From NCBI RefSeq assembly GCF_041821145.1, contig NZ_JBGUBC010000004.1:124001-188000 (forward strand): a stretch of 64,000 bases of DNA, given 5' to 3'. The first letter of the stretch is position 1. Each line of letters starts with the position of its first letter. A model generated the notes under the pieces. The model ran no database searches. It was not told where the DNA came from and was given only the letters and a program-made list of their open reading frames with translations. Position numbers and translations under genes: made by a program. Below are positions 32,540 to 41,677 of the stretch, piece by piece. The DNA is from Halopenitus sp041821145. GTDB taxonomy: Archaea > Halobacteriota > Halobacteria > Halobacteriales > Haloferacaceae.

Positions 32540-34357
32540 ATGCATCGGGCAGTGACACGCCGACGTCTGCTCGTAGCGACGGCAGCTAGCATCGGCGTTT
32601 CCGGCTGCCTCGGGCGAACGAAGAACGTCGCGGGCCGCGAACAGCCGAGCCAGGTCATCATCCGGATCACGACGCGGCCGGCTGACAGCGACCCCCATGC
32701 GATCCGTATCGCGCGTCATCTGGCTGAACACCTCAAGGCAGCCGGCATCGAACCGCGCATGCGAACGGTCGACGAGACGGGACTCTACCGGGAGGTACTC
32801 ATCAATCACGACTTCGACGTCTACGTTGGCCGATTCCCGAGGACACGTCCGTTCGACCCGGACGTCCTCTACCCGCTTTTACACTCCAGATTTACCGCCG
32901 AGCCAGGGTGGCAGAATCCGTTCGGCTTCACCGATCCCCACGTCGACGAGTTGCTGAACGAACAGCGGCGCACGTCCGGTGCCGACCGCGAGTCGATCGT
33001 CGAGGAGTTACAGGCCGAGATCGCCCTTCATCAGCCGTTTACGGTGATCGCGTTCCCCGACACCCTGACTGCCGTTCACGACGAGACGTTTATTGGATGG
33101 AACCGGAGATGGGCGATGGATCCACTCGGGCTGTTGATGCTTTCGACCGGCGATGTCGATCTCCAAAGCGACGGCGACGGCGAGGGGGGCGAGACAGGGG
33201 ACGAAGAGGAGTCCGCACGGACGCTACGGCTCGTGACGACGGACGCTCGGCCGACGACGAACCTGAACCCGATCGCGCCGGAGTATCGTCGGCACGGAAC
33301 GTTCACCGGATTGGTCTACGATCCGCTGATTCGGGAAACCGACGACGGACCGATCCCCTGGCTGGCACGCGAGTGGGATCGGATCGACGATCGAACGGTT
33401 CGGATCGGTCTCCGCACCGCGTCGTGGCACGACGGGGAGTCGATCTCGGCTTCCGACGTGGCATTCACCTACGCCTTCCTCGCGGATACTTCGCTTGGAA
33501 ACGCAGAGATGTCGATCCCTGCCCCCCGATTTCGGGGACGATCGACCCTCGTTGAGAGCGCCGAGGCGATCGATGAGGAGACGGTCGAGATCGTGTTTAC
33601 GGACGCGAATCCGGACGTCCAACTGCGTGGATTGACCGTTCCGATCCTGCCCGAGCACGTCTGGGAGTCACGGACCGATCTCGTCTCGCTTCCGGGGGGG
33701 ATCGAACTCAACGAGGAGACGACGGATGCACAGGTGTGGGAGAATCCCGAGCCGATCGGGTCGGGGGCGCTGCGGTTTCGCGAACGGGACCCCGACGAGC
33801 GGGTCGTCTTCGAGCGCTACGAGGACCATCCGATCGTCACGCAGTCGGAGACCTTTCCGGAGTGGCTCCGCGAAAAACCGGCGTTCGACGAACTCGAGTT
33901 GTCCGTCGTTCCCTCGGACATCGTCGGAGTCCAGCGGGTCGGGGAGGATCTCGCGGACGCGACCACCTCCAGTCTTGGGCCGAACGCGGTTCCCCGGATC
34001 GGACGTGAAGCGCGCGCACGGCTCGTGAGCACCCAATCAGCGGCGTTCTACCATATCGGATTCAATACGCGAAACGAGCCGCTCTCGAACCCGAACGTCC
34101 GGGAAACGATCGCCCGACTCATCGATAAGGAGTGGCTCGTTCGGTCGGCCTTTCAGGGCTATGCGCGTCCGGCGTCGTCGCCGCTCGCGCTCTCGGAACG
34201 CTGGCTTTCCGAGGACCTGCGGTGGGTCGACCGCGACCCCGCGACGCCGTTTTTCGGGTCCGACGGCGAACTGGATACGGAGACGGCACGGGAAGCGATC
34301 CAGGAGATCGGATACCGATACGACGACGAGAACAACCTCCTCGTCCGTGAGGGGTGA
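32540..34357 (+). CDS. Tat-type lipoprotein, circularly permuted family-5 solute-binding protein
   Basis: A protein of 605 residues. The N-terminus has a twin-arginine signal (TRRRLLVATAASIGVSGC) with a lipobox Cys23. Residues of about 38-206 resemble the C-terminal part of peptide/nickel-type (SBP_bac_5) binding proteins: a DPHAIRIARHLAEHLKAAGI region, FDVYVGRFPRTRPFDPD, and HVDELLNEQRRT. An acidic linker (about 208-226) follows. Then the N-terminal part of the same family appears (LVYDPLIRETDDGPIPWLAREW, ASWHDGESISASDVAFTYAFL, then FNTRNEPLSNPNVRETIARLI), ending just where a normal C-terminal part would begin. The order is therefore swapped. The ATG at 32540 follows TTATACG by about 30 bases. 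No permease is adjacent; a PAP2 gene follows after 9 bases. Confidence 0.85.
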   Translation: MHRAVTRRRLLVATAASIGVSGCLGRTKNVAGREQPSQVIIRITTRPADSDPHAIRIARHLAEHLKAAGIEPRMRTVDETGLYREVLINHDFDVYVGRFPRTRPFDPDVLYPLLHSRFTAEPGWQNPFGFTDPHVDELLNEQRRTSGADRESIVEELQAEIALHQPFTVIAFPDTLTAVHDETFIGWNRRWAMDPLGLLMLSTGDVDLQSDGDGEGGETGDEEESARTLRLVTTDARPTTNLNPIAPEYRRHGTFTGLVYDPLIRETDDGPIPWLAREWDRIDDRTVRIGLRTASWHDGESISASDVAFTYAFLADTSLGNAEMSIPAPRFRGRSTLVESAEAIDEETVEIVFTDANPDVQLRGLTVPILPEHVWESRTDLVSLPGGIELNEETTDAQVWENPEPIGSGALRFRERDPDERVVFERYEDHPIVTQSETFPEWLREKPAFDELELSVVPSDIVGVQRVGEDLADATTSSLGPNAVPRIGREARARLVSTQSAAFYHIGFNTRNEPLSNPNVRETIARLIDKEWLVRSAFQGYARPASSPLALSERWLSEDLRWVDRDPATPFFGSDGELDTETAREAIQEIGYRYDDENNLLVREG

Positions 34358-34366
34358 TCACGGTCC

Positions 34367-35179
34367 GTGATCGTTCTCCTCTCGGTTCTTGCGTACCTGT
34401 TCGTCGTGGTTGCGTCGATGTGTCTCGTTGCCGCCGTTGCGATCCTCGGTCAGGGGGGGCTGTATCGACTTCGGGCGAACCTCCGATCGTATCTGTGGGC
34501 GACCCGAAAACAGATCGCGATCCTCCTCGCAGTGCTGCTCATCAGCGCGCTCGGGCGGGGTGGACTGCAGGTCATCTCGGAGGTGTATGGGTGGCATGCG
34601 ACCGGGACGATATTCGCGATCGAGGGGACCTTCGTCGCGTGGGTACAGGGCACGCTCCTGTCGCCGATCGCGACCGTCTACTTCTCGTGGATATACATCT
34701 ATGCGTACGTCTTTTTGCTCGTCTTCCCGTTTTTGGTCTACGGCGCACTGTCGACCCCGAGGACGCTCAAGCGATTGATCGTCGCCTACGCGCTCAACTA
34801 CGCGGTCGGCCTCGTCATCTACACGATGGTCTTCGCACACGGTCCGCGAAACGTCGACGTCGTGACGTCGCTGCTTTTCACGTATAACCCGGGTTTCCAG
34901 GAGCTCGCAGCACAGGTCAACGAAAACGCCAACGTCTTTCCGTCGTTGCACACTTCCCTGTCGATGACCGTGGCGACCTTCGCGTATCTGACTCGCGATG
35001 AGTACCCCGTCTGGACCGTTCTGTCGGCGTGGATCGCCGCCTCCGTGATGCTCGCGACGATGTATCTCGGCATCCACTGGCTGATCGACGTTCTCGGCGG
35101 GATCGTCCTCGCGCTCGGGTGTGTGTCGGCATCCCGTCGGATCGTCGCTCCCGATCCGGGTGCGAGGGCGAAACGGTGA
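34367..35179 (+). CDS. PAP2-family membrane phosphatase
   Basis: A protein of 270 residues with about six membrane helices. Two PAP2 active-site motifs are visible: VFPSLHTSLSM (the PSGH-type motif) and MYLGIHWLIDVLGG (the H-x3-D motif). The pattern with PSLH and GIHWLID matches the PAP2_3 or inositol-phosphorylceramide-synthase-like subgroup. It probably hydrolyses or transfers a lipid phosphate. The GTG at 34367 is preceded by GAGGGGTGATC, a strong Shine-Dalgarno that overlaps the stop of the upstream binding-protein gene. Translational coupling with that lipoprotein is therefore likely. Confidence 0.85.
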   Translation: MIVLLSVLAYLFVVVASMCLVAAVAILGQGGLYRLRANLRSYLWATRKQIAILLAVLLISALGRGGLQVISEVYGWHATGTIFAIEGTFVAWVQGTLLSPIATVYFSWIYIYAYVFLLVFPFLVYGALSTPRTLKRLIVAYALNYAVGLVIYTMVFAHGPRNVDVVTSLLFTYNPGFQELAAQVNENANVFPSLHTSLSMTVATFAYLTRDEYPVWTVLSAWIAASVMLATMYLGIHWLIDVLGGIVLALGCVSASRRIVAPDPGARAKR

Positions 35180-35209
35180 GACGGGAGACTCCGACACCTC
35201 GGCGATCGG

Positions 35210-36739
35210 TCAGGCCAAGAAGACGTGTCGGGGACGATCCGCAAGGACCTCCCGGCCGAACTGGACGGTCTCGCGGAACGCATCCGATCGGAAGAACTCC
35301 ATCGCATCCGCCTGCGAGCGCCACTGGCTGGCGATGAACGTGTCGTTTTCGTCCTCGTGGTTAACCATCAGATCGGTGTCGCCGTGGCCGTCCATCTCCG
35401 CGAGCAGGTCGGCCACCTCGTCGAACTTCTCGATGAACTCCTCGCGATGATCGGGTTCGACGGTGTAGAACATCCCCATCGTCCCGAACCCTGACTCCTC
35501 GCCGGCACGTTCGACGATCTCGGGAAGCTCCGAGAGGAAGCCGGCCGCCGTCTCGGCGGCCGAGGCCGTCTCCCAGATGGAGACGACTGCTGACCGGTCG
35601 CGTCCCCGCGCCTCGTAGACGGCCGTCTTCACGTGCGTGCCGTAGTGGTCGAAATTGCTTCGGAGACTCTCCACCTCCTCGAAGAGTTCCTCAAGGTCCG
35701 CCTCGCTGTACAGCACCGTGGCGTAGACGTCCTCCCCGTGCGGTTTGCCCGCATAGATGTCGAGGTCCTCGAGTTCGCCGCGGATCGCGTCCTCGTCGAC
35801 GTCCTCGTCCGTGGTCTCGCCACCGGATTCGATCGATCCATGGCCGTCCTCGTGTGCGTGGTGTGGCTCGGACTCGGCGTGTTGACCTGCGTCCTCGCCG
35901 GCGTGGTGGTGTGACTCGTCGGCGTGGGGATGTGATCCATCGTCCGCTCCGTGATCGCTCGTCGGCACCTTCGCGCCCGCGAGGTACGCGTCCAGGTCCG
36001 TGGGCGGGAACCGGCGACCGACGTAGAACTCGCCAAACTCGCCGTACCGCGATGAGGCGGGATCGAATCGCATCTCGTAGACGATGTCCTTGAGATCCGT
36101 CGGGTCGGCTCCAAAGAGCGTGACGCCCCACTCGTGGTCGTCGAATCCGACCGAGGAGGCGATCACCTGTTTGATCCGACCGGCGTACTCGCGACCGACG
36201 TCGCCGTGGTCGGACATCAACTCGGCACGCTCCTCGAAGGAGAGGTCATACCAGTTGTACTCCTCGCCGCGACGCTTGCTCATCGGGTAAAACGAGACGT
36301 ACTCGTCGTCGGGGATATCCGGTTTCAACTTCCCCTCGATGTAGCGGCGTAACCCCTCATCGACCGCCTCCTCGTTCCCCTCGAAGTAGTCATCGGAGAC
36401 GTACCCGGAGACTTCGGTGACGGAGACGTAGGAGGTTTCCTGCTCGGTGAACGCGGCGAAGGCGGTGTCCTCGAACCGGCGTTCGATCGCCGAGAGATCG
36501 TCGAGTTCCGGCCGGAAGTGGACGAAAAGCAGGTCGGATTTGTGCCCGAGGATCGAAAAGACCGCGGAGTCGCCGGCGTCCGCGTCGGTGACGGACTCGC
36601 GGTGGGACAGAAACTGCGTTCCCTCCTCGATCGCCTGCTCGCGTTTGCGTTCGGGTGCCGCCCGCCAGGCGTCCCAGTCGACTGACCGGAAGTCGTGGAG
36701 GGCGAACCATCCTTCGTCGGTTTGTGGCGCCTCGACCAT
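35210..36739 (-). CDS. pitA: PitA-type fusion: chlorite-dismutase/HemQ-like domain plus ABM domain
   Basis: A protein of 509 residues. Residues 1 to about 250 are a chlorite-dismutase/HemQ-like domain: YPMSKRRGEEYNWYDL, then the likely proximal haem His in MSDHGDVGREYAGRIKQVI near residue 178. A linker of about 262-300 contains 11 histidines among Asp, Glu and Gly. Residues from about 325 form two antibiotic-biosynthesis-monooxygenase-like ferredoxin folds (YATVLYSEADLEELFEEVE and MGMFYTVEPDHREEFIEKF). The architecture equals the haloarchaeal PitA proteins, known contaminants of nickel columns because of the His-rich linker. Enzymatic function in archaea is uncertain. Confidence 0.92.
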   Translation of the reverse strand: MVEAPQTDEGWFALHDFRSVDWDAWRAAPERKREQAIEEGTQFLSHRESVTDADAGDSAVFSILGHKSDLLFVHFRPELDDLSAIERRFEDTAFAAFTEQETSYVSVTEVSGYVSDDYFEGNEEAVDEGLRRYIEGKLKPDIPDDEYVSFYPMSKRRGEEYNWYDLSFEERAELMSDHGDVGREYAGRIKQVIASSVGFDDHEWGVTLFGADPTDLKDIVYEMRFDPASSRYGEFGEFYVGRRFPPTDLDAYLAGAKVPTSDHGADDGSHPHADESHHHAGEDAGQHAESEPHHAHEDGHGSIESGGETTDEDVDEDAIRGELEDLDIYAGKPHGEDVYATVLYSEADLEELFEEVESLRSNFDHYGTHVKTAVYEARGRDRSAVVSIWETASAAETAAGFLSELPEIVERAGEESGFGTMGMFYTVEPDHREEFIEKFDEVADLLAEMDGHGDTDLMVNHEDENDTFIASQWRSQADAMEFFRSDAFRETVQFGREVLADRPRHVFLA

Positions 36740-36852
36740 ACCCGTCTTTCACGTCCCGGGACTTAGGGGTTTGCGAGTCGCGTCGACGCCCGACCGGTCG
36801 GTTCCGACGTTCCCAACGCGCAGTTTAAAAGTCACCGACGTCTACAACTGGT

Positions 36853-37476
36853 ATGTTTGAGAATCGGCCGAACCGCGACGCGGAGGTCGTTCTCGTCGGC
36901 CGATCCAACGTCGGGAAGTCCACCCTGATGCGCGAGCTAACGGGCCACGACGTCACCACCGGCTCGAAACCGGGCGTGACACGCCAGCCGAACCACTTCG
37001 ATTGGGCGGCCCAGGACTTCATGTTCACCGATCTCCCTGGATTCGGGTTCATGTCGGGCGTCGAGGACGAGCGTCGCGACCGGATACAGACGGACATCGT
37101 CGGCTACCTCGAGGAGCATTCGGACCGGATACTCGCGGGCGTGCTCGTGGTGGACGGCAAGAGCGCGGTGGAGATCATCGACCGACACGCCGACCGCGGC
37201 GAGATTCCTCACGACGTCGAGATGTTCGGGTTCCTGCGCGAGGTCGGGATCGAACCCATCGTCGCCGTCAACAAGATGGACAAGGTCGACGACAAAGACG
37301 AGCGGCTGAATGCGCTCTGCGACCGGCTCGGACTCTACCCGCCGTGGCAACAGTGGCGCGAGGAGACGGTCGCACCGATCTGCGCGAAACGCGGATCGAT
37401 CGAGCCGCTTTTGGCGGCTCTGCGAACCCGATTCCACGAGGAGAAACGTGACGACCTGCTCGGGTTCGTGACCTGA
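36853..37476 (+). CDS. engB: EngB-type GTP-binding protein
   Basis: A protein of 207 residues. The G motifs are VLVGRSNVGKSTLMRELTG, TDLPGFGFMSG and VNKMDKVDD, in EngB/YihA order. The family helps ribosome large-subunit assembly in bacteria, and archaeal homologues are thought to do the same. A TTTAAAAG box about 28 bases upstream makes the ATG at 36853 leaderless. It is divergent from pitA with a 113-base gap. Confidence 0.93.
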   Translation: MFENRPNRDAEVVLVGRSNVGKSTLMRELTGHDVTTGSKPGVTRQPNHFDWAAQDFMFTDLPGFGFMSGVEDERRDRIQTDIVGYLEEHSDRILAGVLVVDGKSAVEIIDRHADRGEIPHDVEMFGFLREVGIEPIVAVNKMDKVDDKDERLNALCDRLGLYPPWQQWREETVAPICAKRGSIEPLLAALRTRFHEEKRDDLLGFVT

Positions 37477-37613
37477 TCGGTCACGGTCGTTCGAACGGTA
37501 CTGCGACGTGAGTAGTGCGGGGCTCTCGCATCGAATTCACCTCCCCGCCCTGCCTGCCGCCGTTCCGTCGTCGAGATCCGTGATCGATCGACCGCTCCCG
37601 CGGACGGGTTGGC

Positions 37614-39599
37614 TCACTGATCGACGAGTTCCACGTCAGTGATCTCGAAGCGAGCACCGCCGGCGTCGCTTTCGGTCACGGTCACCGTCCACCCATGTGC
37701 CTCGGCGATCTTCTGAACGATCGAGAGTCCAAGGCCGGTCCCGTCCTCCCGTGACGTATATCCGGAGGCGAACACCTCATCACGTTTCTCCTCGGGGATC
37801 CCCGGTCCATCGTCAGCGACGTAGAACCCCTCCGGAAGGTCGCCGACCGTGATCGTGACGGACTCGCGATCGTGTTCATTCCCGACGTCCTCGTGAGGGC
37901 TGGTCGACCCGTGTTCGACCGCGTTTCGGATCAGGTTCCCCAACAGCCGTCGAAGCCGGCTTTCGTCGCCGCAAATCACGTGGGTCGTCTCGAGATCGAG
38001 GTTCGCGTTCCGCGTCTCGGTGTTCTCCCAGGTCCGACGGACGCATTCGTCAAGGTCGAGCGACGTCGTCTCGTCGACCCCGTTTCCCTGTCGCGCCAGC
38101 ATCAGGACGTCGTCGATCAATTCCTCCATGCGGCTGTGAGCGGCCGCGATGGCGTCGATATGATCGGCTTCACGATCGGACGTCTCGTCTTCACGTTCGG
38201 CAGTCAGCAGTTCGAGGTGTCCCTCGGCCACGTTCAAGGGGTTTCGGAGGTCGTGGCTCAGGACGTCCGCGAACTCCTGGAGCCGTTCGTTCTGCCGTTT
38301 CAACAGATCCTCCGTCCGTTTTCTGACCACCTGTCCGGCCACGCTTTCGACGACGTCGGAGACGTTCTCGATCAGTTTCTCGTCGTGGTCACGGCGGTCA
38401 CGCAGGAAGAAGGTCAAGACGGCGACGACGCCCTCCTCGGTCGCGAGTGGCACGCCGAATCCGGCACGGAGACCCACGGCCGCCGCCAACTCCTTGCGGT
38501 GAAACACCCCCGTCGGCTCCCGTGAGACGTCGGGGATCCACTCGTTCGATTTCGACGCGTGGACCCTTCCCGGGAGTCCCTCCCCGGGAGGAAACGTCAT
38601 CGACTGGCTCTCGGCCACGAACCGTCGGCATTCGTCAACGTCACTGTAGCCGACGGCGTATTCGAGCACCTCCGTCTCGTCCGCCGGGACCCACGCTTCA
38701 CCACAGGTCCATTCGGTGAACTCACAGATCGTCTCAAGCATTCGCTCGAGGCTGGCCGGAAACGTCTCCGCGTCCCGGATCGCGCGGCTGACCTCGATCA
38801 GTAGCCGTCGCCGCTCCTCGGCTCGCTTGCGGTCGGTGATGTCGGTATAGGTCCCAAGCGCCTCGTTCCCATTGGTCCCGAACGGCGTCGCCTCCAGCAG
38901 AAACGTCCGTTCCTCGCCGTGAGCCGTCTCACGGGTCACCTCGTGACGAACCGGATCGCCGCGTCGAAGCATCTCGTTGATCTTTCGGGATTGATTCGAT
39001 TCGTCATCCGTGACGATGTACTCGTCGAGCGAGTTCCCGATCAGCCCTCGTCTCGAGCCGCCGAACGTCTCGACGAATGCCTCGTTGACGCGCTTTATCA
39101 CTGCATCGGTCCCATCGAAGTTCACGAGCACCAGCGGCGCCGGAACCGCATTCAGGAGCGCGGCGAAGCGATCCCGTTCGGATTCCAGTTTCTCCTGGTA
39201 CTCGCGAAGCTCCGTGATGTCCTCGTTGACGGCGACGAACTGGACGATCTCGCCGGACTCGTCCGTGATCGGAGAGATCGTCTGTTTCACGGCGTATCGT
39301 TCGCCGTTCTTGCGTTCGTTGATGATCTCTCCTTCCCACACGTTGCCATCGAGAATGGTTTCCCACAGTTCGGCATAAAACGCCTCGTCGTGGACCCCCG
39401 ACTGCAGGATGCTGGCGTTGCGCCCGACGGCCTCCTCCTCGTCGTAGCCCGTCTGCTCCTCGAAGGCCGGGTTCACGTACACGATCGTCCCATCCGGGGC
39501 CGTACAGTAGATCGAATGTCCTGCGTTCTCGACGAGCGCCCAGAACGACCGGGGATCGACGTTCATCGGCGGCTTCTCGGGAAACTCTTCACCAACCAT
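37614..39599 (-). CDS. PAS-PAS-GAF sensor histidine kinase
   Basis: A protein of 661 residues from the chosen start. Two PAS domains (ALVENAGHSIYCTAPDG and ALLNAVPAPLVLVNFDG regions) are followed by a GAF domain (MLETICEFTEWTCGEAWV onward), a HisKA with DVLSHDLRNPLNVAEGHLEL (phosphoacceptor His near residue 450), and an HATPase with NLIRNAVEHGS and DDGPGIPEEK plus GTGLGLSIVQKIAEAHGW. No membrane helix is present, so it is soluble. The ATG at 39599 is preferred to one eight codons upstream (39623), because TATTTAAAT at 39625-39633 predicts transcription starting near 39602. It is divergent from pspA. Confidence 0.9.
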   Translation of the reverse strand: MVGEEFPEKPPMNVDPRSFWALVENAGHSIYCTAPDGTIVYVNPAFEEQTGYDEEEAVGRNASILQSGVHDEAFYAELWETILDGNVWEGEIINERKNGERYAVKQTISPITDESGEIVQFVAVNEDITELREYQEKLESERDRFAALLNAVPAPLVLVNFDGTDAVIKRVNEAFVETFGGSRRGLIGNSLDEYIVTDDESNQSRKINEMLRRGDPVRHEVTRETAHGEERTFLLEATPFGTNGNEALGTYTDITDRKRAEERRRLLIEVSRAIRDAETFPASLERMLETICEFTEWTCGEAWVPADETEVLEYAVGYSDVDECRRFVAESQSMTFPPGEGLPGRVHASKSNEWIPDVSREPTGVFHRKELAAAVGLRAGFGVPLATEEGVVAVLTFFLRDRRDHDEKLIENVSDVVESVAGQVVRKRTEDLLKRQNERLQEFADVLSHDLRNPLNVAEGHLELLTAEREDETSDREADHIDAIAAAHSRMEELIDDVLMLARQGNGVDETTSLDLDECVRRTWENTETRNANLDLETTHVICGDESRLRRLLGNLIRNAVEHGSTSPHEDVGNEHDRESVTITVGDLPEGFYVADDGPGIPEEKRDEVFASGYTSREDGTGLGLSIVQKIAEAHGWTVTVTESDAGGARFEITDVELVDQ

Positions 39600-39624
39600 C
39601 GATGGTGATTCCTTTCCCGTCATG

Positions 39625-39633
39625 TATTTAAAT
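39625..39633. promoter_or_regulatory. Palindromic TATTTAAAT box of the PAS kinase gene
   Basis: A near-palindromic A/T nonamer lies 26-34 bases upstream of Met9 of the kinase. It decides the kinase start codon: the upstream ATG at 39623 would be too close to this TATA element to be on the transcript. Confidence 0.6.
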
Positions 39634-39708
39634 TGTCTGGTGACTCGTTCGTCGACGTCGATCCATCGAGGACGCGACTTTTTACTGGAGGGCGCGAGAA
39701 TACCATGT

Positions 39709-40602
39709 ATGGGAATCCTCTCACGCGCCTCCTACGTCATCCGTTCGAAGGTTAACTCGATCCTCAACCGGGCGGAGGATCCGACGGAAACGCTCGATTA
39801 CTCCTATGAACAGATGCGCGATGAACTACAGGACGTCAAACAGGGAATCGCCGACCTGACGACACAGAAGAAACGGCTGGAGATCCAGAAACGACGCCTC
39901 GAGGAGAACGTCGAAAAACACAACCGGCAGGCACGCGAGGCCGTCCAGCAGGACCGCGACGATCTTGCGCGAAAGGCCCTCGAGAAGAAGAACTCGAAGA
40001 TGCAGCAGATCGAGGATCTTGAGGGACAGATCGCCGAACTCGAGAGCACCCAGGAAAATCTCGTCGAGAAGAAAAACGAACTCCAGGGCCGGATCGAGGA
40101 GTTCCGAACGAAAAAGGAGACCATGAAGGCGCGGTACGAGGCAGCCGAGGCCTCCACCCGCGTCTCGGAGGCGGTGACGGGCGTCGGCGACGAGATGGAG
40201 GACGTGGGACGTGCGATCGAGCGCGCGGAGGACCGGACCGACGAGATGGAGGCTCGATCACAGGCGATGGACGAACTACAGGACACGGGCGCCTTCGAGG
40301 ACGCGCTCTCCGACACGGACAGCATCGATCGCGAACTCGACGAACTCTCGGCGGACCGCGAGGTCGAGGCCGAACTCGAGACGCTCAAATCCGACGCTGG
40401 AGGGGAATCCGAGTCGGCCGTGGAAGACGAGGACGTCGAAAACGAACTCTCCGACATCGAGGCGGAACTCGACGGCACGGAGTCGGGAACGGACACGACG
40501 ATCGATGTCGAGGGCAAGGAGGCGGCCCGCGAGGCGGACGCGGAAGTTGAATCCGAGTCGGACGTCGACGTGGAGTCGGACGCCGACGAGCGATCGAAGT
40601 AA
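39709..40602 (+). CDS. PspA/IM30-family protein
   Basis: A protein of 297 residues. MGILSRASYVIRSKVNSILNRAEDP is the PspA/Vipp1 start, followed by a long coiled coil to about residue 180 (LEIQKRRLEENVEKHNRQA, MQQIEDLEGQIAELESTQ). The last 100 residues are acidic and low-complexity, an unusually long halophilic tail. PspA-type ESCRT-III relatives bind and repair membranes under stress. TTTTTAC at about 39679 is 27 bases before the ATG at 39709. The gene is divergent from the PAS-GAF kinase, which could sense the same stress, though this is only positional. Confidence 0.9.
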   Translation: MGILSRASYVIRSKVNSILNRAEDPTETLDYSYEQMRDELQDVKQGIADLTTQKKRLEIQKRRLEENVEKHNRQAREAVQQDRDDLARKALEKKNSKMQQIEDLEGQIAELESTQENLVEKKNELQGRIEEFRTKKETMKARYEAAEASTRVSEAVTGVGDEMEDVGRAIERAEDRTDEMEARSQAMDELQDTGAFEDALSDTDSIDRELDELSADREVEAELETLKSDAGGESESAVEDEDVENELSDIEAELDGTESGTDTTIDVEGKEAAREADAEVESESDVDVESDADERSK

Positions 40603-40639
40603 GCCTTCCCCAGGTCGGTCTACCCCTTTCCCAGATCGG

Positions 40640-41677
40640 TCACTCGCGAACGCCGGTTCCGGGACGGTCCTGTGTTTCGAGGTGGACGCGTCCCTCCGTC
40701 AGGTCGATCCCCTCGAAGGGGTCCCCCGAGACGAGTAGAGATCCGTCGAGATCCGCGTAAGTACACCGTGGCGCGAGTTGGGCCGCGGCCGCGATCGACG
40801 CGTTCGACTCGATCATACAGCCGATCATCACCTCGAGACCGTGGGCGTGAGCGGTCGCGATCATCCGGCGGGCCTCCCGGAGACCGCCTGCCTTCATCAG
40901 TTTTAGATTCGCGATGTCGCATCGGTCCGCGATCCGTGGGACGTCCGCAACCGTGACACACGATTCGTCGGCAGCGATCGGAAGCGCCGACCGTTCGTAG
41001 ACGAAGCGCAGTCCCTCGGGATTTTCGGCCGGCACCGGTTGTTCGAGAAACTCGACGCCGAGATCCGCCAGCCACTGGCTTTTTCGAACCGCCTCCTTCG
41101 GGGTCCAAGCCTCGTTCGCGTCGACGCGGATCGTCGCCTCCGGCGCGGCCGACCGAACCGCTTCAAGCCGCTCGCGGTCCCGGTCGGTTCCGAGTTTGAC
41201 CTTCAGGATCGGATATCCGGACTCGACGGCATTACGAGCTCTATCGGCCATTTCATCCGGGTCATCGAGCCCGACCGTGTAGGACGTCCGCGGCGTCGCC
41301 GCAGGGTCGAGCCCCCACAGCCGGTGGAGCGGAACGCCGAGTCGCTTCGCGACCAGATCGTGGAGGGCGATCGATACTGCCGCTCGCGCTGCGGGATTGT
41401 CACGAACGGCATCTCTCATTCGCCGTTCGATCGCTGACAGGGCGTGTGGATCCCCAACGTCCTCGACGATCGAGAGCAGTTCCGGAAGAACCGCCTCCAC
41501 CGTCGCCGCCGTTTCGCCGTAGCGTTCGGCAGGCGACGCCGCGCCGATCCCGGCCATGCCTCCTTCATCGACGACGCGGACGATCACGTTCTCCGCCGTC
41601 GTTTCGGTCCCCCGGGCGATCGTGAACGGACGATCGAGATCGAGCGTGATCCGCTCGACGGCGGTCTCGAGGCTCAT
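40640..41677 (-). CDS. Enolase-superfamily epimerase/racemase, DgcA-like
   Basis: A protein of 345 residues of the mandelate-racemase/muconate-lactonizing group. YPILKVKLGTDRDRERLEAV carries the catalytic Lys pair, ATIRVDANEAWTPKEA and FLEQPVPAEN give metal ligands, and IAADESCVTVADVPR and ANLKLMKAGGLREA complete the barrel. Such proteins are annotated as L-Ala-D/L-Glu epimerase. In the D-glutamate pathway the partner of DgcN is an N-acetyl-D-glutamate racemase called DgcA, and this gene is directly coupled to a DUF1611 (DgcN-like) gene by an ATGA overlap. The N-acetyl-glutamate racemase reading is thus favoured but not proven. Confidence 0.88.
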   Translation of the reverse strand: MSLETAVERITLDLDRPFTIARGTETTAENVIVRVVDEGGMAGIGAASPAERYGETAATVEAVLPELLSIVEDVGDPHALSAIERRMRDAVRDNPAARAAVSIALHDLVAKRLGVPLHRLWGLDPAATPRTSYTVGLDDPDEMADRARNAVESGYPILKVKLGTDRDRERLEAVRSAAPEATIRVDANEAWTPKEAVRKSQWLADLGVEFLEQPVPAENPEGLRFVYERSALPIAADESCVTVADVPRIADRCDIANLKLMKAGGLREARRMIATAHAHGLEVMIGCMIESNASIAAAAQLAPRCTYADLDGSLLVSGDPFEGIDLTEGRVHLETQDRPGTGVRE

